64,000 nucleotides of DNA from an uncultured Verrucomicrobiales bacterium. Its GTDB lineage: Bacteria; Verrucomicrobiota; Verrucomicrobiia; Verrucomicrobiales; Akkermansiaceae. The DNA lies in the NCBI GenBank assembly GCA_905478925.1, contig CAJQKQ010000068.1, forward strand, positions 1 to 64,000. Reading direction: 5' to 3'. This document shows, one piece after another, positions 45,080 to 53,800 of the stretch. The position numbers and the translations under genes are program-made. Position 1 is the stretch's first letter, and every line of letters starts with the position of its first letter. Below the pieces are notes generated by a model. That model saw nothing but the letters and a program-made list of their open reading frames with translations. It did no database searches and was not told the DNA's origin.

Positions 45080-45715
45080 ATGCGAATCGTCCTCCTCGGC
45101 TCCCCCGCATCGGGAAAAGGAACCCAAGGGCGGCGTATTGCTGCAAGCCTCGGCCTGGGCTATCTCAGTACCGGCGTATTGCTCCGCGAGAATATCATCG
45201 GGCGCACCGAACTCGGCCTTGCCGCCGAGCCCATTCTAGCCCGCGGCGGATATCTTCCGGATGATCTTATGTGCCCCATCCTTGCGGATTGGCTGGCAGC
45301 CAACGACTCATCTTCCGGGTGGGTCCTTGACGGTTTCCCTCGAAGCCTTCCACAGGCGGAATTTCTCGATGGGTGGCTTGCTGAACATGGCTCAGCTCTT
45401 GATGCTGCTGTCGTGCTCGAAGCTCCCTTCGATGTGTTGCTCCGCCGCATCCGGGATCGCGTCGAGTGCTTCGATTGTCGTTGGTCCGGCCAACGCAGTG
45501 AGCTTTCGGAAATCGGCAATTGCCCCAAGTGCGGCGGATCCGCAGCGCCCCGGGCCGACGACTGCGAAGCGAATTTCCGCAACCGCTACGCGGAATTTGT
45601 TTCCCTCACCATCCCCGTTATCGACTTTTATCGGAAAGGCGGCAGGCTCACATCCGTCCCCGCAACCGGTTCCAAGAACGAAACTGCGGCCATCATCCTC
45701 GGCCTCTTGGCTTAA
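45080..45715 (+). CDS. adk: Adenylate kinase
   Basis: 211 residues; interconverts AMP, ADP and ATP. The P-loop is LLGSPASGKGTQGR; the AMP-binding part has STGVLLRENI and VLDGFPRSLPQAEF. The LID carries a Cys4 zinc site (CFDC and CPKC). The C-terminal helix ends AAIILGLLA. The position between secY and map is the common bacterial order. Confidence 0.93.
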   Translation: MRIVLLGSPASGKGTQGRRIAASLGLGYLSTGVLLRENIIGRTELGLAAEPILARGGYLPDDLMCPILADWLAANDSSSGWVLDGFPRSLPQAEFLDGWLAEHGSALDAAVVLEAPFDVLLRRIRDRVECFDCRWSGQRSELSEIGNCPKCGGSAAPRADDCEANFRNRYAEFVSLTIPVIDFYRKGGRLTSVPATGSKNETAAIILGLLA

Positions 45716-45738
45716 AATTTAAGATTTAGAATTTCAGT
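45711..45738 (+). repeat. TTTRARR heptad leader before map
   Basis: CTTAAAA, TTTAAGA, TTTAGAA, TTTCAGT are four successive heptads. They overlap the adk stop codon and end 3 bases before the map ATG, so they fill the whole gap. Confidence 0.55.
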
Positions 45739-45741
45739 ATT

Positions 45742-46548
45742 ATGCGCACCCGTATCCCAATCAAGTCTCCGAAAGAAATCGAACGTATGCGCGAGTCCGG
45801 CAGGATAGCTGCCGGGATACTCCAGCAGCTTGCTGCTACAGTCGCCCCCGGGGTCACAACCGGTGAGATCGACAAGCTCGCTGCGGATCTCATGGAAAAG
45901 CAGGACTGCAAGAGCGCCTTCCTCAACTATCGTGGCTTCTCCGGCCAGATCTGCATCTCCGTCAATGAAGAGGTGGTGCACGGCATCGGTGGCCCGCGCC
46001 GCATCCAGCCGGGGGATATCGTAAAAATCGACGTCGGCATCATCAAAAGCGGCTTTATCGGCGACAACGCCACCACTGTTGCCTGCGGGGAAATTCCGCT
46101 GGAGACCAAGCGCCTCCTGGCCGTCACCGAACAATCCCTTTACGAGGCCATCGCGAAGGCACGCCCCGGCAGGAAACTCGCCGACCTCTGCGGCGCGGTG
46201 GAGGAATACGCAGCGCCCTTCGGCTTCACCATCGTGCGCGAATTCGTCGGTCACGGCGTTGGCAGAAAACTACACGAGGAACCACAGGTTCCCAACTACC
46301 GGCCGCGCGGTAAATCTCCCACACTCATGCCCGGCATGTGCCTCGCCATTGAGCCGATGATCAACGAGGGAGTCTCTGGAGTCCGCATCCTTGAAGACGG
46401 GTGGACTGTCATTACCGAGGACAGGAAACCCTCCGCTCACTTCGAGCACACCGTGCTGGTCACCCACGGAGATCCCGAGATTCTGACCGACAGGCCACGT
46501 CTCGCACTGCCTGAGCAGCTCGGCATACCGCCTCTGGAAGTACACTGA
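45742..46548 (+). CDS. map: Methionine aminopeptidase, type I
   Basis: 268 residues; removes the initiator methionine from new proteins. Metal ligands are readable in KIDVGIIKSGFIGDNATT (two Asp), GHGVGRKLHEEP (His), CLAIEPMI (Glu) and HFEHTVLVT (Glu). It closes the ribosomal run: infA, rpmJ, rpsM, rpsK, rpoA and rplQ, which often follow, are not in the window. Confidence 0.95.
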   Translation: MRTRIPIKSPKEIERMRESGRIAAGILQQLAATVAPGVTTGEIDKLAADLMEKQDCKSAFLNYRGFSGQICISVNEEVVHGIGGPRRIQPGDIVKIDVGIIKSGFIGDNATTVACGEIPLETKRLLAVTEQSLYEAIAKARPGRKLADLCGAVEEYAAPFGFTIVREFVGHGVGRKLHEEPQVPNYRPRGKSPTLMPGMCLAIEPMINEGVSGVRILEDGWTVITEDRKPSAHFEHTVLVTHGDPEILTDRPRLALPEQLGIPPLEVH

Positions 46549-46641
46549 GCGTGGGTTATCGCCGAAATGTCTCGCGAGTGAACTTCCATTTTTTGCTGTA
46601 ATTCGCGCGATTCCGTGCAATCCATCTGCCGTCCCGTTCCC

Positions 46642-48441
46642 ATGCCCACCGAGTTTACCCGCAACTTCTCCATCATCGCCCATATCGATCACGGCAAGAC
46701 CACGCTTTCGGACCGGCTGATGGAAATGACCAGCACCGTGACGATGAGGGAGACATCGGCGCAGCAGCTCGACTCGATGGATCTGGAGCGGGAGAAGGGG
46801 ATCACGATCAAGGCCCATCCGGTGACGATGAGCTACAAGGCGAAGGACGGAAATACCTACAAGCTGAATCTGCTCGATACGCCAGGACATGTGGATTTTT
46901 CCTACGAGGTTTCCCGTGCGCTCGCTGCCTGTGAAGGGGCGATCCTGATGGTGGATGCCGCGCAGGGCGTGGAGGCGCAAACCGTCGCGAACCTCCACCT
47001 CGCCGAGGAGCAGAATCTCAAGATCATCCCGGTGCTCAACAAGATCGATCTGCCAGCCGCCGATGTGCCGAAGTGCAAGAAGCAGCTTGAGGATATCCTT
47101 TGTATCCCGGCGGAGGATTGCATCCCTGCCTCGGCGAAGTCCGGCATCGGCATCGAGGAAATCTTGGAGGCTATTGTCGAGCGGGTACCCGCCCCGGTCG
47201 AGAATCCTGACAAGCTGCTGCGGGCGACAGTTTTCGACTCTCTCTACGACACCTACCGCGGCGTGGTTTCCTACGTGCGTGTGTTTTCAGGGACTCTGAA
47301 GAGGGGGCAGCGGGTGAAACTTTTCGCGACATCCAAGACCTACGAGGTCAAGGAAGTCGGGGTGTTCACCCCAAAGATGGAGGCTAGGGATATACTGGTT
47401 CCCGGAGATGTGGGCTACGTCATCGCGAACATGAAATCCGCCAGTGAGGTGAAGATCGGCGACACGATGACCGACTCAACCCACCCGTGCCCCGAGGCGC
47501 TGCCGGGATACAAGGAGATCCAGCCGATGGTTTTCTCGGGGATCTACCCCGTCGATTCATCAGATTACGAACAGCTCAAGACGGCGATGGGTAAACTACA
47601 GATCAACGATCCCGCGTTCACTTTTTCTCAAGAGAGCTCGACCGCGCTGGGCTTCGGTTTCCGCTGCGGTTTCCTCGGCCTTCTGCACATGGAGATCATC
47701 CAGGAGCGGCTGCGGCGAGAGTTCGATATGGATGTGATCTCCACCTACCCTTCGGTGATCTACCATGTGGATCTGACGGATGGAACGGAAGTCATCGTCG
47801 ACAACCCGGCGCTGTTCCCTGAGGCGCAGGTGATCCAGGAAATCCGCGAGCCGGTGGTGAATGTTTACATCATGGTGCCGGGCGAATACATCGGCGACAT
47901 GATGCAGCTGGTGCTGGAGAAACGCGGTGAGGTGACCAATACGGAAACGATCGACGACCTACGGGTGATGCTCTCGTGCGTGTTGCCGCTTGCCGAGATT
48001 CTGGTCGATTTCAACGACCGCCTAAAATCCTCTACCAAGGGCTACGGCTCGATGGACTACGAGCACGCCGGCTACCGTTCGGCGAAGATGGTCAAGATGG
48101 ACATGCTTATCGCCGGCGACCCGGTGGAGGCTTTCTCGACCATTGTCCACCGCGACAAGGCGGAGGGCTACGGCCGGAAGCTCGCGGAGCGCTTGAAAGA
48201 AGTGATCCCATCGCACCTTTTCGTGGTCTCCATCCAAGCGGCGGTTGGTGGCAAGATCGTTGCGCGTGAATCCATTTCCGCGATGCGGAAAAACGTGACC
48301 GCGAAGTGCTACGGCGGCGACATCTCCCGGAAGCGCAAGCTGTTGGAGAAGCAGAAAGAAGGCAAAAAGAAGATGAAGATGTTCGGCAAGGTGAATGTCC
48401 CCCAGGACGCTTTTATCAAGGTTCTGAAGAGCGGAGACTAA
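46642..48441 (+). CDS. lepA: Elongation factor 4 (LepA)
   Basis: 599 residues from MPTEFTRNFSIIAHIDHGKT. The back-translocase GTPase has G3 [16 protein letters not shown] and G4 NKIDLP, lacks EF-G domain IV, and has the unique C-terminal domain (VGGKIVARESISAMRKNVTA and the KLLEKQKEGKKKMK block). The open frame adds 9 codons upstream that are not family-like. It meets the TPR gene tail to tail with a 12-base gap. Confidence 0.96.
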   Translation: MPTEFTRNFSIIAHIDHGKTTLSDRLMEMTSTVTMRETSAQQLDSMDLEREKGITIKAHPVTMSYKAKDGNTYKLNLLDTPGHVDFSYEVSRALAACEGAILMVDAAQGVEAQTVANLHLAEEQNLKIIPVLNKIDLPAADVPKCKKQLEDILCIPAEDCIPASAKSGIGIEEILEAIVERVPAPVENPDKLLRATVFDSLYDTYRGVVSYVRVFSGTLKRGQRVKLFATSKTYEVKEVGVFTPKMEARDILVPGDVGYVIANMKSASEVKIGDTMTDSTHPCPEALPGYKEIQPMVFSGIYPVDSSDYEQLKTAMGKLQINDPAFTFSQESSTALGFGFRCGFLGLLHMEIIQERLRREFDMDVISTYPSVIYHVDLTDGTEVIVDNPALFPEAQVIQEIREPVVNVYIMVPGEYIGDMMQLVLEKRGEVTNTETIDDLRVMLSCVLPLAEILVDFNDRLKSSTKGYGSMDYEHAGYRSAKMVKMDMLIAGDPVEAFSTIVHRDKAEGYGRKLAERLKEVIPSHLFVVSIQAAVGGKIVARESISAMRKNVTAKCYGGDISRKRKLLEKQKEGKKKMKMFGKVNVPQDAFIKVLKSGD

Positions 48442-48453
48442 TCGTCCTCCGGT

Positions 48454-50829
48454 TCAAGGTGCCTTCCATTTCGGGAAATCCTTGGCAAGCTGCAGCTTGA
48501 ATTTTGCAGCCTCGTCGGCCTTGCCCTGCGTTTCAAGGACGGCGATGTATTTGTGGATGGCGAGAGGCTTGAGATCGGCATCATCGTGGAAGTTGATCAC
48601 GTAGAGGTAATCGGCGGCGGCTTGGCCGATATTTTCCTCCTGGATGTGGAGGTTGCCCGAGACGATGCGAAGATAGGCGGAGGTGCGTCCTTGGGGCTGG
48701 AGTGCGAGGGCTTCGTCGGCGGTTTTGCGGGACTCTCCGAAGCGCTTGAGGTCGTAGAGTGCGCGAGCGCGGTCGAGAAGGGCATCGGCTTTCCAGGCGG
48801 GGTTTTCTTCGACATCGAGGACGTTCGCCAGGGCGGGCAGAGCGTCTTCCGGTTTTCCGGTTTCGATCAGGGATTTCGCTAGGTAGCGCCAGATTTCCTT
48901 GGGAGTGACGCGCGGTTCGTCGGGGTTGGCGACGATTTTCATGAAGCGGGCAGTATTCGAGAAATCGCCTGCGTTGTAGGCCTGCATGCCGGACCACTGG
49001 ATGGCTTGGTTCGGGACGTCGTCGATGTATTCGCCCTTAATGGCGAGGCCGATTTCTGTAGCGAGGTTGTTGGGATCCTGTGCCGCAAAGTGGGAGAGCG
49101 CGAGCAGCAGGCCTGCGTGCTTCGCGTAGGCCTCGGGGCGGAGGTCGCGAGCGGCGTTGAGGTATGTGGCGGATTCCTTCGGTTGGTTGGTCTTCACCAT
49201 GCCCCAGCCGATCCAGTAGTTCGCCTCCGCCTTGAGGTTGTCGGTGAGGTCGTCGACGTTCTCAAGCAGGCCCTTGTAGCGGACGACCATGTTTTTCACG
49301 TTGCCCTCCTTGCGGCGGGTGCGGGCTGACTCGAGCCAGGCGAGCGAGGCGAGGTCGGAAGGAGCGGCACCATCGATGGTGAGGCGGTCGAAATCCGCGA
49401 CGGCTTTGGCGGATTCGCCGATTTCGGCATAGGCCTTGGCGCGTTTCACGAGGGCAGGGTAGATTCGCTTGTCGTCCGGGTATTTCGCGATGAAATCCGT
49501 GAGGGAACGGATTGCGCCCTGGGAGTCGCCTGCCTCGGCGAGGCACCATCCGCGCTGGTAGAGGAATCCGGGGCGGTTCGTATCACTGAGGAGAGTGGGA
49601 TCGATCCGGGAATATGTTTTTGCTGCCTCTGCGGCGCTGCTTTCGGAAAACTGCGTCTCCGCTTTCATCAGCATCGCCGTGTGGATGCGGGTGTCGTTGG
49701 GGTGAAATTTCTCGTAGATCTGGAGGAAGGCATCGACCTGGTCGACAACATGCCGACCCTCAATTTGGAAGAAGCAGTTGAGTCGGTAGTAGGATGCCTG
49801 GAAGGCGAGGTCGTTGCCGGGTTTCACGATGCGCTCGACCTCACGGAAGAGCTCACTGGCATCGGCGGGGCGCTTGAGTTTCATCATCGCGCGTGCGGCG
49901 ATCATCAAGCGCAGGGCTTCTTTCTCGCCCTCGGACTTGAGGGGACTTTTTCGGAAGAGGTCGACTACGGTCTGGTACTCTTTGCGTGCGTAGAAATTCT
50001 CCATCAGCGCGGTTTGCGCGTCGGGGCGGAATTTATCCATGCCCGGGCTGTCGAGTATGATGCGTAGGTATTTCTCCGAGAGATCGGTCTTCTCCAGCTT
50101 GGTGGCCGCGATGGCTGCGTTGAGAGCCGCCTCGCCTCTGTGTTTCGGGACGGCGTTGGAGCCGGCGACAGCTTCGAAGATATCGAGAGACTCCTGCAAT
50201 TTTCCGGCCTTCAGTGTGAGCTTGCCCACCTCGATCTGTGCCTGAGCCTTGAAGAGGGCTCCTTCGGGATCCACGATAACGCGTTTGTAGGCGGTGATCG
50301 CCTCGCGGTTGCGGCCGAGGAGGCGGTAGCAGTTGCCTGCGAAGAGGTTGCCCTTCGGCTTGTCGGCTGGGCGTATGGCGTTGGCGGCGAAGCGCTCGAA
50401 GAGAGGTGCCGCGAAGGCGAACTCGCCCTTGTTGTAGTGGTCGGCGGCGAGGGTGTATGCAGCGGCGGCAGCGTATTTCCCTTGGCCGAAGCGGTTGAGT
50501 AGAGTTGCAAAGCAGCGTTTGGCGTCATCCAGCATCCCGGACTGGTAGTAGCTTCTGCCGAGATACCACCACGCGGCCTCTGTGTTCTTATGGTTCGGGA
50601 ATTCGTTGATGTATGCGGAGAGAATATCGGCGGCGCGGAGGTAGAGCCTGCGGCGCGTTTCGAGATCGACACTGGCTTGGGCGCTGTCGAATAGGTTTTT
50701 TCCGCGTGCGAAGAAATCGTTGCCGGCATCGGCGCGGAGATCCTCGCCGACGACCCCGGCTCGAAGCGGTTGCTGTCCGTGGGCGGGATAGGCGAGGAGA
50801 AAAAGGAGGATTGGCAGGAAAGCTTTCAA
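48454..50829 (-). CDS. Secreted tetratricopeptide-repeat protein of an ExbBD operon
   Basis: 791 residues from a TTG placed 10 bases after the exbD-like stop and directly before a signal peptide (KAFLPILLFLLAYPAHG, cut before QQPLRAG). The longer open frame overlaps exbD in another phase and is Ser/Pro-rich nonsense. The mature part is a long solenoid of TPR/Sel1-like helical pairs (AAWWYLGRSYYQSGMLDDAK, GNLFAGNCYRLLGRNREAIT and more). It probably acts in the periplasm with the ExbB/ExbD motor, like CpoB in Tol-Pal systems; that link is by operon only. Confidence 0.82.
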   Translation of the reverse strand: MKAFLPILLFLLAYPAHGQQPLRAGVVGEDLRADAGNDFFARGKNLFDSAQASVDLETRRRLYLRAADILSAYINEFPNHKNTEAAWWYLGRSYYQSGMLDDAKRCFATLLNRFGQGKYAAAAAYTLAADHYNKGEFAFAAPLFERFAANAIRPADKPKGNLFAGNCYRLLGRNREAITAYKRVIVDPEGALFKAQAQIEVGKLTLKAGKLQESLDIFEAVAGSNAVPKHRGEAALNAAIAATKLEKTDLSEKYLRIILDSPGMDKFRPDAQTALMENFYARKEYQTVVDLFRKSPLKSEGEKEALRLMIAARAMMKLKRPADASELFREVERIVKPGNDLAFQASYYRLNCFFQIEGRHVVDQVDAFLQIYEKFHPNDTRIHTAMLMKAETQFSESSAAEAAKTYSRIDPTLLSDTNRPGFLYQRGWCLAEAGDSQGAIRSLTDFIAKYPDDKRIYPALVKRAKAYAEIGESAKAVADFDRLTIDGAAPSDLASLAWLESARTRRKEGNVKNMVVRYKGLLENVDDLTDNLKAEANYWIGWGMVKTNQPKESATYLNAARDLRPEAYAKHAGLLLALSHFAAQDPNNLATEIGLAIKGEYIDDVPNQAIQWSGMQAYNAGDFSNTARFMKIVANPDEPRVTPKEIWRYLAKSLIETGKPEDALPALANVLDVEENPAWKADALLDRARALYDLKRFGESRKTADEALALQPQGRTSAYLRIVSGNLHIQEENIGQAAADYLYVINFHDDADLKPLAIHKYIAVLETQGKADEAAKFKLQLAKDFPKWKAP

Positions 50830-50839
50830 CGGGCGGCGG

Positions 50840-51259
50840 TCAGTTGGATGGTGCGGGCTTCTGGGTGGCGAAGGAGATGTTCCAGATGCCGGCTTTCTGG
50901 CAGGTATCGATGACCTCGACGATGCGCTGGTATGCGACCCCGCCGTCGCCGCGGATGCGGACAGGCTGGTTCTCATACTGGGCGGCGATGGATGCTAACT
51001 TTTTAAGTAGCTGAGGGAGATCCACCGAGGTGCCCTCGATTTTGATCATGCCGTTGGCGAGGATGTTGATTACGATTTCTCCTCGTTGGCGTTCCGGATC
51101 AGCGCCTTCCTGGGCGGTGGGGACGGAGACCGAAAGTTCCGTTTCCGACTTTGTGAACTGCCAGGTGACGATGAAGAATATGAGCAGCAGGAAAACGATG
51201 TCGATCATCGGTGCCAACTGCATGTTGGCGGGTTCCGGTTGCCTGCTGGAGAATTTCAT
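50840..51259 (-). CDS. ExbD/TolR family biopolymer transport protein
   Basis: 139 residues. One N-terminal membrane helix (LAPMIDIVFLLLIFFIVTW) contains the Asp needed for proton-driven motors. A periplasmic domain follows (VRIRGDGGVAYQRIVEVIDT). It forms the energy-transducing motor with the ExbB/TolQ-like protein encoded 12 bases upstream. Confidence 0.92.
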   Translation of the reverse strand: MKFSSRQPEPANMQLAPMIDIVFLLLIFFIVTWQFTKSETELSVSVPTAQEGADPERQRGEIVINILANGMIKIEGTSVDLPQLLKKLASIAAQYENQPVRIRGDGGVAYQRIVEVIDTCQKAGIWNISFATQKPAPSN

Positions 51260-51271
51260 GGTGGCGGGGCC

Positions 51272-52072
51272 TTAGATGCCGTGGAGATCCGGGCGCTCGC
51301 CGCCGAGTTGGGAAGGGGTGTAGGACTCGCGTTCGGCGGGCTTCTGGTGCTCCACCTGGGTGTGGAGCAGCGCCATCAGGTGGGTGGATGCGGCCTCAAG
51401 TTCGGCGATGTATTTTTGCACGCGGCCACGGAAGAGGGAGTAGAAAACGAGCGCCGGGATGCCGATGACAAGCCCGGCTGCGGTGGTAATGAGGGCTTCG
51501 GAAACGCCCTCGGCGAGGCCCATCTGGCGGACGCCCTGGATGTCACCCCCGGCGATTTCCATGAACGACTTGATCATACCGAGCACAGTGCCGAGCAGGC
51601 CGACCATGGGAGCGATTGAGCCGATGTCGGCGAGGTAGGTGATGCGTGATGAGAGCAGGCCGGCCTGGCGGGAGCCTTCAGCCTCGGCGACCTCGCGCAC
51701 ATCGCCGAAGGACGATGAGGGGTATTTTGTAAAGAAGTCCAGGGTCTTCTGGGTGACGCGTGCCATGGATTCGTTCTGGCGGTGGCAATAGGCGGCGAGG
51801 CCGAGGTAGTCACGCTTGCGGATCATTGCCTCGGCGGCGTTCATGAACCTGTCGCTGACCACCGCGTTGCGGCGTATCGTGAGCAGGTAGAGGAGGACGA
51901 GAACCCCGCCGATCACCGAAATGAGTGCCAGCGGGAACATCATCACGCCCCCGGCCTGGATGATCTCTAGAAATTTCGTCTGCATGACAGGCTCAGCCCC
52001 CGAGGTTTCCTGAGCGATGGCAGCGGTAGCGCCGCAAAACATTGCGGCGGTTGTGAAGGAGAAGCACTTCAT
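51272..52072 (-). CDS. MotA/TolQ/ExbB proton channel family protein
   Basis: 266 residues with a cleavable signal-like segment (MKCFSFTTAAMFCGATAAIA) and three further membrane helices. Family signature: LADIGSIAPMVGLLGTVLGM and GVSEALITTAAGLVIGIPAL. First gene of a three-gene minus-strand operon (ExbB, ExbD, TPR). Extra N-terminal signal sequences are seen in other ExbB proteins of this kind. Confidence 0.92.
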   Translation of the reverse strand: MKCFSFTTAAMFCGATAAIAQETSGAEPVMQTKFLEIIQAGGVMMFPLALISVIGGVLVLLYLLTIRRNAVVSDRFMNAAEAMIRKRDYLGLAAYCHRQNESMARVTQKTLDFFTKYPSSSFGDVREVAEAEGSRQAGLLSSRITYLADIGSIAPMVGLLGTVLGMIKSFMEIAGGDIQGVRQMGLAEGVSEALITTAAGLVIGIPALVFYSLFRGRVQKYIAELEAASTHLMALLHTQVEHQKPAERESYTPSQLGGERPDLHGI

Positions 52073-52310
52073 TGGATGTGGATGAGTCTAGTGTCTGGCA
52101 ATGGCTTTGCAAGCACGGCCTCGGTGTCCGGGATTATACGGGGTTATCGCGGAATCCTATCGTTTCCGGGAGACTTGAAGGAATAGGTCGCGCCGCTGAT
52201 CTTTTTCAAGACAGAACCGCGGAGCTCGCGGAGGAAGCGCAGAAAAAGGTTTGCCAGAGGAATAAGTGGTAATCTCGCGCGAAGCGCCATGCCAGTCATC
52301 TGCCTTGAGC

Positions 52311-52331
52311 TTTGAGATTTGAAACTTAGAG
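52311..52331 (+). repeat. TTTRARR heptad leader before asnS
   Basis: TTTGAGA, TTTGAAA, CTTAGAG in direct succession, ending 8 bases before the asnS ATG. The rest of the divergent gap (52073-52310) shows no gene. Confidence 0.5.
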
Positions 52332-52339
52332 TTCCGCCC

Positions 52340-53695
52340 ATGCGCACTCTTATCAAGCATGTCCTTGCCAGCAAGCAAGCCACGGATTCCCTCGAAGTCG
52401 CCGGTTGGGTGCGGACGCGCAGGGACTCGAAGGTGTTTTCGTTCATCGAAGTGAACGACGGCTCCTGCCTCGGCAACATACAGATCATCGCGGATGCGAA
52501 CATCCCCGGATATGACCAGATCCATAAGATGACCACGGGCGCTTCCGTGACGGTGTCGGGAAAGCTGACCGCGTCCCCCGCCAAGGGCCAGGACTGGGAA
52601 ATGCATGCCTCGGAAATCCGGCTGCTCGGCACGGCACCGGAGGATTACCCGCTGCAGAAAAAAGGCCACTCGCCGGAGTTTCTGCGCTCCATTGCCCACC
52701 TCCGCCCCCGCACAAACCTCTACGGCGCGGCCTTTCGGATCCGTTCCCGGATGGCCTACGCGATCCACCGATTTTTCCAGGAAAGGGATTTTATCTGCGT
52801 CCACACGCCGATTATCACCGCCAGCGATTGCGAGGGAGCCGGGGAGATGTTCCGTGTCACCACCCTACCGGACGAGAAGGCGGCGAAGGTCGCGGAGGAT
52901 TTCTTCGAAAAGCGTGCCTACCTCACCGTCTCCGGTCAGCTTGAGGGGGAAACCTTCGCCTGCGCGCTATCAAATATCTACACCTTCGGCCCGACCTTCC
53001 GGGCGGAGAATTCGAATACCTCCCGCCATGCTGCGGAGTTCTGGATGGTCGAGCCGGAGATGGCTTTCTGCGACCTCGCGGGAGACATGGATGTCGCCGA
53101 GGAGATGATCCGTTTCCTCGTCACCGAGGCACTCGCCGACCCGGATCTCGCGATCTTTGAGAGATTTGTCGACAAGGGGCTGCGCGCCCGGCTGGAGCAT
53201 GTGGTTGAAAAGCCGTTCCAGCGCATCACCTACACCGATGCCGTAAAGCTGCTTGAGGCCTCCGGAAAGGATTTTAAATATCCCGTGAAATACGGCCTGA
53301 ACCTCCAGTCGGAGCACGAGCGCTGGCTCACCGAGGAGTATTTTAAGCAGCCGACCACGGTTTACAACTACCCCAAGGAGATTAAACCCTTCTACATGCG
53401 CCTCAACGATGACGGGAAAACCGTCACCGCCATGGATCTTCTCGTCCCCGGCATCGGCGAGATCATCGGCGGCTCGCAGCGGGAGGAGCGCTATGATGTC
53501 TTATTGGAAAATTTCAAACAGCACGGCATCGATGCGGAGGCTTACGGCTGGTATGCGGATTTGCGGAAATACGGCACAGTGCCCCACGCGGGGTTCGGCC
53601 TCGGTTTCGAGCGCCTGCTGATGTTCGTGACAGGAATCCAGAATATCCGCGACGTGATCCCGTTTCCTAGGACGCCGGGGAACTGCGAGTTCTGA
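52340..53695 (+). CDS. asnS: Asparaginyl-tRNA synthetase
   Basis: 451 residues. An OB-fold anticodon domain ([20 protein letters not shown]) and the class IIb catalytic core with motif 2 [20 protein letters not shown] and motif 3 [18 protein letters not shown]. The ending [13 protein letters not shown] separates it from AspS. Start at MRTLIKHVL. It diverges from the exbB-like gene. Confidence 0.95.
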   Translation: MRTLIKHVLASKQATDSLEVAGWVRTRRDSKVFSFIEVNDGSCLGNIQIIADANIPGYDQIHKMTTGASVTVSGKLTASPAKGQDWEMHASEIRLLGTAPEDYPLQKKGHSPEFLRSIAHLRPRTNLYGAAFRIRSRMAYAIHRFFQERDFICVHTPIITASDCEGAGEMFRVTTLPDEKAAKVAEDFFEKRAYLTVSGQLEGETFACALSNIYTFGPTFRAENSNTSRHAAEFWMVEPEMAFCDLAGDMDVAEEMIRFLVTEALADPDLAIFERFVDKGLRARLEHVVEKPFQRITYTDAVKLLEASGKDFKYPVKYGLNLQSEHERWLTEEYFKQPTTVYNYPKEIKPFYMRLNDDGKTVTAMDLLVPGIGEIIGGSQREERYDVLLENFKQHGIDAEAYGWYADLRKYGTVPHAGFGLGFERLLMFVTGIQNIRDVIPFPRTPGNCEF

Positions 53696-53800
53696 GCGAG
53701 ATTTTAGCCCTCACGAAACCATGCGAGCAGGTGGTTTGTCGGGGCGGCCGGACTGGCATACCGAGAAAGAGCGCATAGGAAAGGGACGTAACAGGCACAG

